Of a stretch of DNA of 64,000 bases, positions 1 to 7,851 are shown piece by piece. Origin of the DNA: Bog-473 sp963754445 (GTDB lineage: Bacteria > Actinomycetota > Acidimicrobiia > Acidimicrobiales > RAAP-2); contig CAVWFT010000001.1 of assembly GCA_963754445.1 (NCBI GenBank), forward strand, positions 186,001 through 250,000, given 5' to 3'. The notes beneath the pieces are model-generated. The model did no database searches. It saw nothing but the letters and a program-made list of their open reading frames with translations, and had not been told where the DNA came from. Every line of letters starts with the position of its first letter. Position 1 is the first letter of the stretch. Both the position numbers and the translations under genes were made by a program.

Positions 1-850
1 TGCCGCTCGGGTCCACGGCGACGGCGAAGAGCTGGCCCTGGCAGCCGGACATCGAGGCGCATGGGTACGTGTCGATGACGTTGCCACTGGGATCGAGCAG
101 GAGCACCGAACTGGAGTCGGCCACGAGCACGTCGCCGTCGGCCAGTATCCGCAACTGGAAGGCCTTGTCGGGGAACGCTGACGTGTTGAAGTTGGGCTCT
201 TGGGTGTTGGTGCACTTGTTGTAACGAAGGATGTCGGTCCCCTCGGTCGTGTAGTCGAAGGTGCACTCGTCGCCGGCGAGGTCGATCCAGTCGTCCCCGT
301 AGAGTTCCGTCTGCAGGGGCCCGATATCAGGCAACCGCTGGCCCGAGGACGAGAACTCGGCGATGTAAGGCGTGATCTGCTGCCCGACGTACATGTTCCC
401 CTGGTTGTCGAAGACGATGGAGATCGGGTTCTCCAGCCCGGTGGCGAACTGTCCCATCGGGGTGCCGTCGGGCGAGAACTCGCTGATGTCGCCGTTGAAG
501 TCGTCGGCGACGTAGAGGTTCCCGCTGCTGTCGAACGCGCTGCCGGTGGTGTAGGTCTCACCGGTGTCGTCGGTCAGGGTGTTGAGCAGGTTGCCGGAGT
601 TCGGGTCGTAGACATTGACCTGCGAGAGACCAACGGACGCGAAGACCTGACCCGAGGCGAAGGTGGTGGTGCCGTCCGCACCGGCCTTCTTGGCGGGCGA
701 GATCAGGACGCCGACACAACCGAGGATGAGGATCGCGGTGAGGGCGAGCGTGACCCGGCGCCACACGGCGCTGAACAGATCGGGAGCCGCGGCCTGCGCG
801 GCCCAATTGCCGGTGCCGCCTCCCGACGAACGTGCCATGGACAGTCTCAT
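1..850 (-). CDS. secreted or membrane-anchored NHL/SMP-30-like beta-propeller protein (3' end outside window)
   Basis: About 283 N-terminal residues are visible and the gene runs off the left edge. I place the start at the ATG at 850 because a purine-rich GAGGGGGAG lies just upstream; the in-frame ATG at 838 is the alternative. One hydrophobic segment (LALTAILILGCVGVLIS, about residues 35-52) looks like a signal anchor. The rest shows blade phrases of NHL/SMP-30-like propellers, such as 'FDSSGNLYVADDFNG', 'FDNQGNMYVGQQ' and 'ILADGDVLVADSS', with 'EFSPDGT'-type strands between them. The protein is probably extracytoplasmic. A ligand or enzymatic role cannot be read from this part. Confidence 0.75.
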   Translation of the reverse strand, partial: MRLSMARSSGGGTGNWAAQAAAPDLFSAVWRRVTLALTAILILGCVGVLISPAKKAGADGTTTFASGQVFASVGLSQVNVYDPNSGNLLNTLTDDTGETYTTGSAFDSSGNLYVADDFNGDISEFSPDGTPMGQFATGLENPISIVFDNQGNMYVGQQITPYIAEFSSSGQRLPDIGPLQTELYGDDWIDLAGDECTFDYTTEGTDILRYNKCTNTQEPNFNTSAFPDKAFQLRILADGDVLVADSSSVLLLDPSGNVIDTYPCASMSGCQGQLFAVAVDPSG

Positions 851-1029
851 GCTCCCCCTCACAACGCACGGCGACCAATTGCCGTGACTCGATTCGCACG
901 CCACGATGAGACGCAAGCGCAGTGCCGGGACCCCCAGGTTCCGACCGCCACACCAAGTTCGTCGTCTCGGACGCGCGGCTTCACATCGAATATGGGCCCA
1001 ATGAGCCGCCGACGGAAGGGACAAAAGGA

Positions 1030-1674
1030 CTAGTTGCCGAGGGCCTCGTGCAGAATTGCGAGCGCATTGTCGACGTCGCCCGCCTGCACCAGCGCGGGGA
1101 GCGGGCCGTCGAGCAGGGCGGGCCAATCGATGGAGTCCGTCGCGCGCCCTTCGTTCGTCAGTCGGGCTCGCGCGTCGGCCAGCATCTCGGCCAGGGCACC
1201 CAACCCCGAGCCGCACTGCAGGGCCAACGTCGTGCGCAGCCAGGAGGCGAGAGCGGGACTGAGACCCCCGGTCGACACAGCAATCGTGACTGCACCGTCG
1301 CGGTGCACGGCCGGGAGGATGAACGAGCAGTGTGCCGGGTCGTCTGCGCTGTTGACCCAGATCCCGGCTGCCTCGGCGTCCGCAAAGACGGCGCCGTCGA
1401 CGGCGGTGTCGCCGGTCGCCGTGACGACCAGCGCGTGACCCAGCACGTCGCCCGCTCGATAGGGGCGGCGGTCGACCGATTGGAGCAGGGGAGCCAGTTG
1501 GTCCATTTCGCGGCAGACCTCGGTGGCCACGACGTGCACGCGGGCCCCGCACTCGAGGAGGCCGCGCACCTTGCGCGACGCCACCGGCCCGGCACCGACG
1601 ACGAGGCAGGAACGACCCGACACGTCGAGGGATACCGGGTAGAACGCATGGGCGGCCGTCTTCGAGTCAGTCAT
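1030..1674 (-). CDS. precorrin-2 dehydrogenase / sirohydrochlorin ferrochelatase (CysG N-terminal/Met8 family)
   Basis: This 214-residue protein matches the NAD-dependent siroheme-synthase family that oxidises precorrin-2 and inserts iron to make siroheme. Residues 22-33 form a Rossmann dinucleotide motif (CLVVGAGPVASRK), and the family signature NSADDPAHCSFILPA lies near residues 112-126. The length fits a stand-alone domain without the uroporphyrinogen methyltransferase half of CysG. It is transcribed away from cysH and shares about 230 bp of upstream DNA with it. That makes sense because the sulfite reductase two genes into the other operon needs siroheme. Confidence 0.9.
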   Translation of the reverse strand: MTDSKTAAHAFYPVSLDVSGRSCLVVGAGPVASRKVRGLLECGARVHVVATEVCREMDQLAPLLQSVDRRPYRAGDVLGHALVVTATGDTAVDGAVFADAEAAGIWVNSADDPAHCSFILPAVHRDGAVTIAVSTGGLSPALASWLRTTLALQCGSGLGALAEMLADARARLTNEGRATDSIDWPALLDGPLPALVQAGDVDNALAILHEALGN

Positions 1675-1812
1675 TGGAGCGGGTCGTCCAAGAGGCTACC
1701 TATGGCTCTGACCAGGGGGGTCACCGACCCGTCCCGCTGCTGGGGCGCCCCGTCTCCGTCTGACGGGCTGGAGGAGGGGGCGGAATCGGGTTCCATGGGA
1801 CCTCGCCGAATC

Positions 1813-1836
1813 ATGACTAGTTTGGTCATCTATACT
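1813..1836 (+). promoter_or_regulatory. candidate operator and -10 element upstream of the sulfate-reduction operon
   Basis: A perfect inverted repeat ATGAC-N7-GTCAT (1813-1829) lies directly upstream of a good -10 hexamer TATACT (1831-1836) in the region between the divergent siroheme and cysH genes. No convincing -35 box sits 17 bp upstream, so the promoter may depend on an activator. The regulator is unknown. Confidence 0.4.
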
Positions 1837-1906
1837 ACCGATTGCATTCCGAGATGCGTCAATCGCTGCAGACGGCCGAGAGATCGTCCCGCAGCCCTGG
1901 GAGAAG

Positions 1907-2599
1907 GTGAGTGATCGGGTGACCGAGACCACGGTGAGAGACCAGCAGTGGACCCGTGAGGCCCTCGCCGATGTCAATGAGGGTTTCGAGACGGCTCCGG
2001 CAAGCTCCGTCATTCGATGGGCTGTCGACAACTTCGGGCATTCGCTCGTCCTCGCGGCATCGTTCGAGGACATCGTGCTGATCGACCTGACCACCAAGGC
2101 GCTTCCCGGCATCGAGGTGGTCTTCCTCGATACCGAGGCGCACTTCCCGGAGACCCTCTCCTTCGTCGAGGACGTGCGAGCTCGTTACGATCTCAATCTC
2201 ACGGTGACCAAGCCCGGCCCCGAGGCGGCGGCCTATCCGTGTGGGACCGACCAGTGCTGCAAGTTCCGCAAGGTCGAGCCCCTGCGTCGTGCCACGGCTG
2301 GCAAGGCGGCATGGTTGACCTCGCTCAAGCGCAGCGACGGCCCGACCCGGGCCGACGCCCCGATCGTCAGTTGGGACCCCTCGTTCGGCCTCGTCAAGAT
2401 CAACCCGCTGGCGACGTGGTCCGATGCAGATGTGGCGACATACCTGGCCGATCACGACCTGCCCGAGCACCCGCTCCGATCGCGTGGATATCTCTCGATC
2501 GGTTGCGCGCCGACCACCCGCCCCGTTGCCGAAGGGGAAGACCCGCGGGCAGGGCGTTGGGCCGGACTCGACAAGTCCGAGTGTGGTCTGCACGTCTAG
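1907..2599 (+). CDS. cysH: phosphoadenylyl/adenylyl-sulfate reductase
   Basis: CysH reduces APS or PAPS to sulfite with thioredoxin. The 230-residue protein has the PP-loop type nucleotide-binding region (LVLAASFEDIVLIDL, residues 47-61) and the catalytic C-terminal Cys in KSECGLHV (Cys226). The [4Fe-4S] ligands typical of the bacterial APS type are only partly present. The CC pair is there (117-118, in DQCCKFRKVEPL), and so is the Cys of SIGC (200), but the second Cys of the usual CxxC is Thr203 (SIGCAPTTRPV). An extra Cys112 precedes the CC pair. Substrate preference is therefore uncertain. The start is GTG at 1907; an in-frame GTG at 1919 has better spacing from GGGAGAAGG. The stop overlaps the next start by one base (TAGTG). 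Confidence 0.9.
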   Translation: MSDRVTETTVRDQQWTREALADVNEGFETAPASSVIRWAVDNFGHSLVLAASFEDIVLIDLTTKALPGIEVVFLDTEAHFPETLSFVEDVRARYDLNLTVTKPGPEAAAYPCGTDQCCKFRKVEPLRRATAGKAAWLTSLKRSDGPTRADAPIVSWDPSFGLVKINPLATWSDADVATYLADHDLPEHPLRSRGYLSIGCAPTTRPVAEGEDPRAGRWAGLDKSECGLHV

Positions 2600-4317
2600 T
2601 GCCCCGCGATCTGGATAATCCCTATGGGATGGAGTTCCGTGGTCGGCGCGACCGGGGGCTGAAGTTCGTCCGCCCGTATAGGAACATCGGCGAGCTCAAT
2701 CCGACCGAGCAGCTCAAACTGCAGCGGCATCCCTTCGAGGTGGCGCAGGCCGTGATCGATACGTATTCGAAGCAGGGCGCGACATCCATCAATTCGATTC
2801 CCGGCGAGATGGAGCGCCTCAAGTGGGTCGGGATGTACCCCCAGCGTCAGGGTGGCGACGCCTTCATGATGAGGATCAAGGTGCCCGGCGGCGTGATGAC
2901 GGCGGCCCAGGTGCGCGAGGTGGGGATCGCGGCGGACGCCTTCGCCGAGGGTCCGGACGACAGCCCGGTCTTCGGGAACCGTTACGCCGACCTGACGACG
3001 CGCCAGGACATCCAGTTGCACTGGATACGGATCGCCGACGTGCCCCGGATCTGGCAGCGTTTCTGGGACGTCGGGCTCACCACCGTCCAGGCGTGCGGAG
3101 ACTCGGCGCGCAACGTCTGCGCATGCCCGGTCTCGGGTATCGATGCCGGTGAGGTGATCGACGCCCTCCCCGTGGCCGAGGCCATCTCCGCCTTCTTCAC
3201 CGGAAATCGCGAATATGCCAACCTGCCGCGCAAATTCAAGATCGCGGTGACAGGTTGCGCCGAGGACTGTGCTCGGGTCGAGATCAACGACATCGGACTC
3301 TGGCCGGCGGAGCGATCGGACGGCACGGTGGGTTTCAACGTCCTGATCGGCGGGGGACTGTCCGACGGCGAGCGAATGGCTTCGGACATCGACGTGTTCA
3401 TCCACCCCGAGCAGGCCGTCGAGCTGTGCCGGGGAGTCGCCCAGTTGTTCGGTGAGCTGGGCAACCGCGAGAACCGAGGCCTGGCCCGCATGCGGTACCT
3501 GGCCCAGGAGCTCGGTCCGGAGGGATTTCGAGCCGCGCTCGACGAACGCACCAAATTCGACCTGGAGCCCGCGGGTCGCGAACTCACGACCCGCTTTCGG
3601 GGCGACCACGTTGGCGTCCACCCGCAAAAGCAGCCTGGGCTGATGTACGTCGGATGCTCGGTTCCCGTGGGTCGCATGCACGGGATCGAACTGGTCGAAC
3701 TGGCTCGCCTGGCCGAGAACTACGGCGACGGCGGCGTCCGGATCGGCATCGACCAGAACTTCGTGATCTCGGGCGTGCCCGAGGACAAGGTGAGCGATCT
3801 GCTCGCCGAGCCGCTGCTGCAGATCTATTCGCCGACGCCGGGACCCTTCGAACGCGGCGTCGTTGCGTGCACCGGATCGGAGTTCTGCCGATTCGCGGTG
3901 GTCGAGACCAAGGAGCGTGCCGTCAAGTGGGCCCGAGCGCTCGACAAGCAATTCTCTGACGACGATCGACGGGATGTCGGTGTGATCCGCATGCACTTCT
4001 CCGGTTGCTCGGCCTCCTGCGCCCAACCTCAGATCGCCGACATCGGGTTCCGGGGTGACATCGCCCACGTGGACGAGCACATCGAGGAAGCCGTGGACAT
4101 CGGCTTCGGCGGGTCGCTCGGCCCCGACGCCGCTTTCATCGACTGGGCTGCCGGCGCCATACCCGTCGATCGGGTGCCCGACGGACTGGTCCGCATCGTC
4201 ACTCGCTACCGCGACGAGCACCGGCCGGGTGAGGCATTCCATCAATGGGCCCGTCGCCGGGCTCCCGAGGAGCTGCGCACGACGCTCACCGGCGCAGTCG
4301 AGGCGGTGAGGTCGTGA
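2599..4317 (+). CDS. assimilatory siroheme [4Fe-4S] sulfite reductase (NirA/Sir family)
   Basis: This enzyme makes the six-electron reduction of sulfite to sulfide (family members also include nitrite reductases). The 572-residue length and two ferredoxin-like half-domain repeats match the monomeric ferredoxin-type family. The four cluster/siroheme cysteines are C424-x5-C430 (CTGSEFC) and C470-x3-C474 (CSASC). The first half-domain keeps the pseudo-repeat TGCAEDCARVEINDIG near 218-233. I chose GTG 2599 because it overlaps the cysH stop; reading frames open further upstream lie inside cysH. Position between cysH and an Fe-S flavoprotein argues for sulfite rather than nitrite. The electron donor is probably ferredoxin or the next gene product (inference). 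Confidence 0.9.
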   Translation: MPRDLDNPYGMEFRGRRDRGLKFVRPYRNIGELNPTEQLKLQRHPFEVAQAVIDTYSKQGATSINSIPGEMERLKWVGMYPQRQGGDAFMMRIKVPGGVMTAAQVREVGIAADAFAEGPDDSPVFGNRYADLTTRQDIQLHWIRIADVPRIWQRFWDVGLTTVQACGDSARNVCACPVSGIDAGEVIDALPVAEAISAFFTGNREYANLPRKFKIAVTGCAEDCARVEINDIGLWPAERSDGTVGFNVLIGGGLSDGERMASDIDVFIHPEQAVELCRGVAQLFGELGNRENRGLARMRYLAQELGPEGFRAALDERTKFDLEPAGRELTTRFRGDHVGVHPQKQPGLMYVGCSVPVGRMHGIELVELARLAENYGDGGVRIGIDQNFVISGVPEDKVSDLLAEPLLQIYSPTPGPFERGVVACTGSEFCRFAVVETKERAVKWARALDKQFSDDDRRDVGVIRMHFSGCSASCAQPQIADIGFRGDIAHVDEHIEEAVDIGFGGSLGPDAAFIDWAAGAIPVDRVPDGLVRIVTRYRDEHRPGEAFHQWARRRAPEELRTTLTGAVEAVRS

Positions 4318-5585
4318 AGCGCTATCGCCTGCGCGAGCAGATGAATGGGATTCCCGAGCCTCCCGGCAAGGTCTGGTTCTGGGAACTCGAGGCCGGTGTC
4401 ATCGACGCCAATCGCTGCATCCAGTGCGGCACCTGCGTCGCCGTATGCCCTTCGAATTCCATCGGCATCGACGAGGACACGGATCTCCCCGAGTTGGTGA
4501 AGATGTGCACGGGCTGCTCCCTGTGCTGGGACTTCTGCCCCCGGGGCGGGTTGCGTTACGAGGCGCTCTGGCCACCCTCGACGGTCTCGACCGACGAGGA
4601 CGCCGAAGTCGTGCCGGCACAGGTGCGATCCGACTCGTCCGACACCTACTGGAAGATCAGCGGTGGTCCGCCCGCTGACGGCCTGGGTGCGGTGGTCGAG
4701 AGCTACGCGGTACGGGCCAGTTCGCTTCTCGACGACGTCCAGGACGGTGGCGCAGTGAGCGCGCTGCTCATCGGGCTTCTGGCCGCGGGCGAAATCGACG
4801 GAGCATTGGTTTCCAAGCCCAGTGACGACCCGGACGAGCAGTGGAAAGGCATCGCCACGATCGCCACCACTCCCGACGAGATCAAGGCTGCGTCGGGCAG
4901 CTTCTACAACCAGACGATGGCGCTGGCTGAACTGGACCTGTCCAAGTACGCGTTGCCGGCGAAGCCGCGGATCGCCGTCGTCGGAACGCCGTGCGAGGTG
5001 CAGGGTCTGCGAGCCATGCAGGCGCGGCGCTGGCCGACGGGAGCACACCGGGTCGACGCCGTCGTCCTCTCGATCGCCCTCATGTGCACGAAGAACTTCG
5101 ACTACGAGGCGCTGACCTTGCGGGAACTGCGCGACAAGCGTGGCGTCGACCTCGATCGCGTGTCGAAGATGGACGTGATCCGGGGACGCATGATCGTCGA
5201 GTACCGCGACGGGGAGTTGGCCGTCGACGAGCCGGTGAAGGACTTCCACGGGGCCGCTCTGAAGGGTTGCGACGAATGCGCGGACTTCCTCGGACGCTCG
5301 GCTGACATCTCGGTTGGCAGCGTCGGTTCCATGAACGGGTGGACGAGCGTGCTCGTCCGGACCGAGCGCGGCCGACTCGCCTTCCAGGCCGCTCGATCCA
5401 AACTCGATGTGCGTGGCCTGGACGACCCGGCGGCGCTGCTGCGTCTCGACGCGTTGGACAAGAAGATTGCCGACCGCTCGCTGCAGCGGAAGCTCGACCC
5501 GGATGCGCCCCTCTTCATTGAGTTCGAAGAGCATGTACGTGCCTACGACGGGACGGATCGCCAACCGGTCTTCATCCGCCAGTGA
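4314..5585 (+). CDS. FrhB/FpoF-family [4Fe-4S] flavoprotein (coenzyme F420 hydrogenase/dehydrogenase beta-subunit family)
   Basis: The 423-residue protein begins with a bacterial-type two-cluster ferredoxin domain: C35, C38, C41, C45 and C65, C68, C71, C75. FrhB N- and C-terminal domains follow. Recognisable family phrases are GAVSALLIGLLAAGEIDGAL, GTPCEVQGLRAMQ, LMCTKNFDYEAL, and CDECADFLGRSADISVGSVG. In archaea such proteins oxidise F420H2 and pass electrons through FAD and Fe-S clusters. In F420-dependent sulfite reductase (Fsr) the same domain is fused to a sulfite reductase. The GTG start overlaps the sulfite reductase stop by four bases (GTGA), so the two are probably translated together. 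Using F420H2 here is inference; ferredoxin is the alternative partner. Confidence 0.85.
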   Translation: MKRYRLREQMNGIPEPPGKVWFWELEAGVIDANRCIQCGTCVAVCPSNSIGIDEDTDLPELVKMCTGCSLCWDFCPRGGLRYEALWPPSTVSTDEDAEVVPAQVRSDSSDTYWKISGGPPADGLGAVVESYAVRASSLLDDVQDGGAVSALLIGLLAAGEIDGALVSKPSDDPDEQWKGIATIATTPDEIKAASGSFYNQTMALAELDLSKYALPAKPRIAVVGTPCEVQGLRAMQARRWPTGAHRVDAVVLSIALMCTKNFDYEALTLRELRDKRGVDLDRVSKMDVIRGRMIVEYRDGELAVDEPVKDFHGAALKGCDECADFLGRSADISVGSVGSMNGWTSVLVRTERGRLAFQAARSKLDVRGLDDPAALLRLDALDKKIADRSLQRKLDPDAPLFIEFEEHVRAYDGTDRQPVFIRQ

Positions 5586-5899
5586 CGCTGAGCGCCCCTC
5601 CCGTGCTGCACGTGCCCGACGAGCCGACCGTCCGGGCCGAACGCTGGCTGAACGCGGTCGTCGAAGGCTCACCTCTCGGCGATGTCCTTGCCGGTCCTGA
5701 TGGATTCGTCGACTGGCTCTGGTCTCGTTGGCGTTCGCTGGGCTCCGTCGGTCTGGACCAGGCAGAACTGGGCCGCATCGTCGAGGGCTATCAGCGCGAG
5801 ATCTGGCTCTGGCTGGCCGGTGAGCGCACCTGGGTCCAATGCTGCTCCGGCCTGATCGGCCGTATCACCCGACGCCTGGCCGCCCCGGCCGGGGTGTGA
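5582..5899 (+). CDS. small protein of unknown function in the sulfite-reduction operon
   Basis: I do not recognise this 105-residue protein. It is Trp-rich (WLNAVVEGSPL, DWLWSRWRSL, REIWLWLAGERTW), probably helical, lacks a clear signal peptide, and ends in a basic stretch (RITRRLAAP). It overlaps both neighbours by four bases (GTGA on each side), so it is almost certainly a real, co-translated gene. It has one Cys pair (CC near residue 88). Its place between the FrhB protein and the ABC ATPase suggests an accessory role in that complex or in maturation. No function can be assigned. Confidence 0.75.
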   Translation: MTLSAPPVLHVPDEPTVRAERWLNAVVEGSPLGDVLAGPDGFVDWLWSRWRSLGSVGLDQAELGRIVEGYQREIWLWLAGERTWVQCCSGLIGRITRRLAAPAGV

Positions 5900-6696
5900 A
5901 CGGAGCGGCGTCGATCAACCCAGTCCTCGAACTTTCGGGCGTCACGATCCGGCGCGACGAAGTGCCCGTTCTCGCCGGCGTGGACTGGCGGGTGTGCGGG
6001 GGCGAACGCTGGATCATCCTCGGCCCCAACGGCTCCGGCAAGACGACGCTGCTGCAGGTGGCCGGCGCCCGGCTGTGGCCGACCGCCGGTGTCGTGGAGA
6101 TCCTGGGGCAACGACTGGGGCAGGTCGACGTGCGGACGCTGCGGCCCCGGGTTGCGCTGGTGAGCGGTTCGGTCACCCGCCAGCTGCGGGCCGATCTCAC
6201 GGCTCGAGACGTGGTGGCCAGCGGCCGTCACGGCGCGCTCGAGACGTGGTGGCACCGTTACAACGCCGAAGACTGGGACAAGGCCGACGCGTTGCTCCGT
6301 CGAGGCGGCGTGGCCGACCTGGCCCATCGATCCTTTGGGGTGATCTCCGAGGGTGAGCGTCAACAAGTGCTGCTGGCACGGGCATTGATGAGCGACCCCG
6401 AGCTCATCCTCTTGGACGAACCGTTCGCCGGACTCGATCTGGGGGCTCGGGAACGGCTTTTGCTGCACTTGTCCGGCCTGGCCTCCGACCCGACCAATCC
6501 GCCGATCGTGTTGGTCACACATCACTGTGAGGAGATCCCGTCCGGCTTCACACACGGAGGCCTCGTGTCGGGTGGTCTGCTGATTGCGCAGGGAGTTCTC
6601 GACGATGTCATGACCTCGGAACGCGTGTCAGCCTGCTTCGGCCTACCCGTGCGGGTGGGTCACACCGAGGGCAGATGGTGGGGTCGCGCTGTGTGA
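5896..6696 (+). CDS. ABC transporter ATP-binding protein, stand-alone
   Basis: The 266-residue protein is a single ABC ATPase domain. It has Walker A GPNGSGKTT (near 44-52), Walker B LILLDEPFAGLD, an H-loop histidine (LVTHHCEE), and an atypical signature ISEGERQQ where LSGGQ would be expected. No permease or binding protein is adjacent, as is usual for the PhnC/ModF-like orphan ATPases next to metabolic operons. The GTG start at 5896 overlaps the previous stop by four bases, so this is the fifth gene of the cysH operon. Its partner and substrate are unknown. Confidence 0.85.
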   Translation: MNGAASINPVLELSGVTIRRDEVPVLAGVDWRVCGGERWIILGPNGSGKTTLLQVAGARLWPTAGVVEILGQRLGQVDVRTLRPRVALVSGSVTRQLRADLTARDVVASGRHGALETWWHRYNAEDWDKADALLRRGGVADLAHRSFGVISEGERQQVLLARALMSDPELILLDEPFAGLDLGARERLLLHLSGLASDPTNPPIVLVTHHCEEIPSGFTHGGLVSGGLLIAQGVLDDVMTSERVSACFGLPVRVGHTEGRWWGRAV

Positions 6697-6817
6697 CCAG
6701 GGGTGGGTCGCGGGATATGGACGAACCCTTGATCGACCTGGGCCATGTTGGTACAACAGTGAAAACGGAGAAGTGTCGACGATGTCGGCGCTGCGCATTT
6801 CCCCATCCACCACTTGG

Positions 6818-6842
6818 AAAGAGCCTTTCATTAGGCTTTTTT
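6818..6842 (+). terminator. rho-independent terminator of the cysH-ABC operon
   Basis: A hairpin AAAGAGCCT / AGGCTTTTT with a six-base loop (one G-U pair in the stem) runs into a T tract about 120 bases after the ABC ATPase stop. Confidence 0.65.
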
Positions 6843-6869
6843 GCAAAGAAACGGTAGGTCGTCGGGGGA

Positions 6870-7550
6870 GTGACGGTTTTGATTCTGCTCATTCTCGTAG
6901 TGCTGTTGTGGGTAGCGGTGCTGGCACCGAGTGCCTGGCGTCGGTTCGGAGAACGACAGAGTGTCGGATCCATCGACCACTTCCACCACCAACTGCAGCT
7001 GCTCGAGCGTGCACCGAAGACTGTGTCACCTGCGTACCGGCTCCACACGGCGGTGCCAGGGAACGGCGTGGCCGAATCGGCGACGCTCTCCGTCGACTCC
7101 TCGCGGCCGAAATTGGTCCTGCTGCGCCCCACCGACGACATGGCGACGGCGGACGTCGACGACGGCGAAGGTGTGCACTACGAGCGAATCGGCGTCCTGG
7201 ATCGTCCTGAACCCGTCTGCTTGCCCGACACGACGGCCGACCTGTCCCATTTCCGTCGTGACCAGGCTCGCAATCGCTGCACAGTGCTCCTGCGGTGTCT
7301 CGGCGGCATCGCCATCTCGACCGGGTTGATCGGGATCTTCCCGGGGATGCATCTGGCCTGGGTCTTCACCGCCCTCAGCGGACTGGCCGCATTGGGGCTG
7401 GTCGGGTTGATCGGCTATGCCCGGGAGCTCGAAGCCCAGCAGCAGCTCCGGCGGGCCCGGCGTGCCGAGAGCAGGCAATTCACTGCCGTGGCAGAGGCCG
7501 ATGGCTGGGACGAATACGGCTACGACGAGGCGCGGGCGGCCGAGGGCTGA
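6870..7550 (+). CDS. membrane protein resembling the actinobacterial GlpR/SepX divisome family
   Basis: This 226-residue protein has an N-terminal transmembrane helix (LILLILVVLLWVAVLAP) followed by a basic stretch and the phrase SVGSIDHFHHQLQLLE, a long soluble region, then two C-terminal helices around residues 135-180 and an acidic tail. The layout matches GlpR/SepX, a membrane protein that recruits Glp/MoeA and SepF at the actinobacterial division site. The match is by architecture and a short conserved N-terminal patch, so it is tentative. The annotated start is GTG 6870; TTG 6879 has better spacing from GGGGGAG. It lies just upstream of the tRNA. Confidence 0.55.
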   Translation: MTVLILLILVVLLWVAVLAPSAWRRFGERQSVGSIDHFHHQLQLLERAPKTVSPAYRLHTAVPGNGVAESATLSVDSSRPKLVLLRPTDDMATADVDDGEGVHYERIGVLDRPEPVCLPDTTADLSHFRRDQARNRCTVLLRCLGGIAISTGLIGIFPGMHLAWVFTALSGLAALGLVGLIGYARELEAQQQLRRARRAESRQFTAVAEADGWDEYGYDEARAAEG

Positions 7551-7605
7551 TTCTCGGCCTCCTCCGAAGTACCGGCCGCCGGGCCGCTATCCTGGTTGGT
7601 CCCCC

Positions 7606-7681
7606 GGGGGTGTAGCTCAGCTGGCAGAGCGCTACGTTCGCAATGTAGAGGCCGAGGGTTCGAGTCCCTTCACCTCCACCA
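7606..7681 (+). tRNA. tRNA-Ala (anticodon CGC)
   Basis: A complete cloverleaf is present. The acceptor GGGGGTG pairs with CACCTCC and includes the G3-U70 wobble that identifies alanine tRNAs. The D arm is normal, the anticodon stem CTACG/TGTAG closes the loop TTCGCAA (anticodon CGC), the T arm is GAGGGTTCGAGTCCCTT, the discriminator is A, and CCA is encoded. Its 3' half is the core of repeated copies downstream, so it is also the probable attachment site of the island. Confidence 0.93.
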
Positions 7682-7755
7682 AATGCCCAGGTCACAGGGC
7701 TGAAGTGGATCCCCCCCAAAGATCAGGTTCTCTGACGTGTCTTTATGTGTCTTTA
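7682..7755 (+). repeat. island left boundary: right-arm half of the tRNA-Ala att unit (copy A)
   Basis: The sequence directly after the tRNA matches what follows repeat copies B and C. It contains a short stem-loop (GCCC-N8-GGGC), the phrase 'tgaagtggatcccc', then two adjacent direct repeats, CGTGTCTTTA (7736-7745) and TGTGTCTTTA (7746-7755). In a tRNA-integrated element this is the element end next to the intact tRNA, and the paired decamers resemble integrase arm-type sites. Confidence 0.7.
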
Positions 7756-7851
7756 CGGGGCAGAGAGGAAAGCGCTGATGAGCGCGACGTGAGTCGCTTT
7801 TGAGGTCGAAGATCGCGCGTCGGCCGCACTCCGTCGGTGGCTCGGTCCTGG

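Noticed and set aside
2596..4245. Long minus-strand ORF opposite the sulfite reductase
   Set aside because: It is a GC-bias shadow with low-complexity sequence; the plus strand has clear family motifs.
2599..4317. Dissimilatory sulfite reductase (DsrAB) or Fsr proper
   Set aside because: The enzyme is a single-chain, two-repeat ferredoxin-type protein of 572 residues in a cysH operon. DsrAB subunits and Fsr have different domain order.
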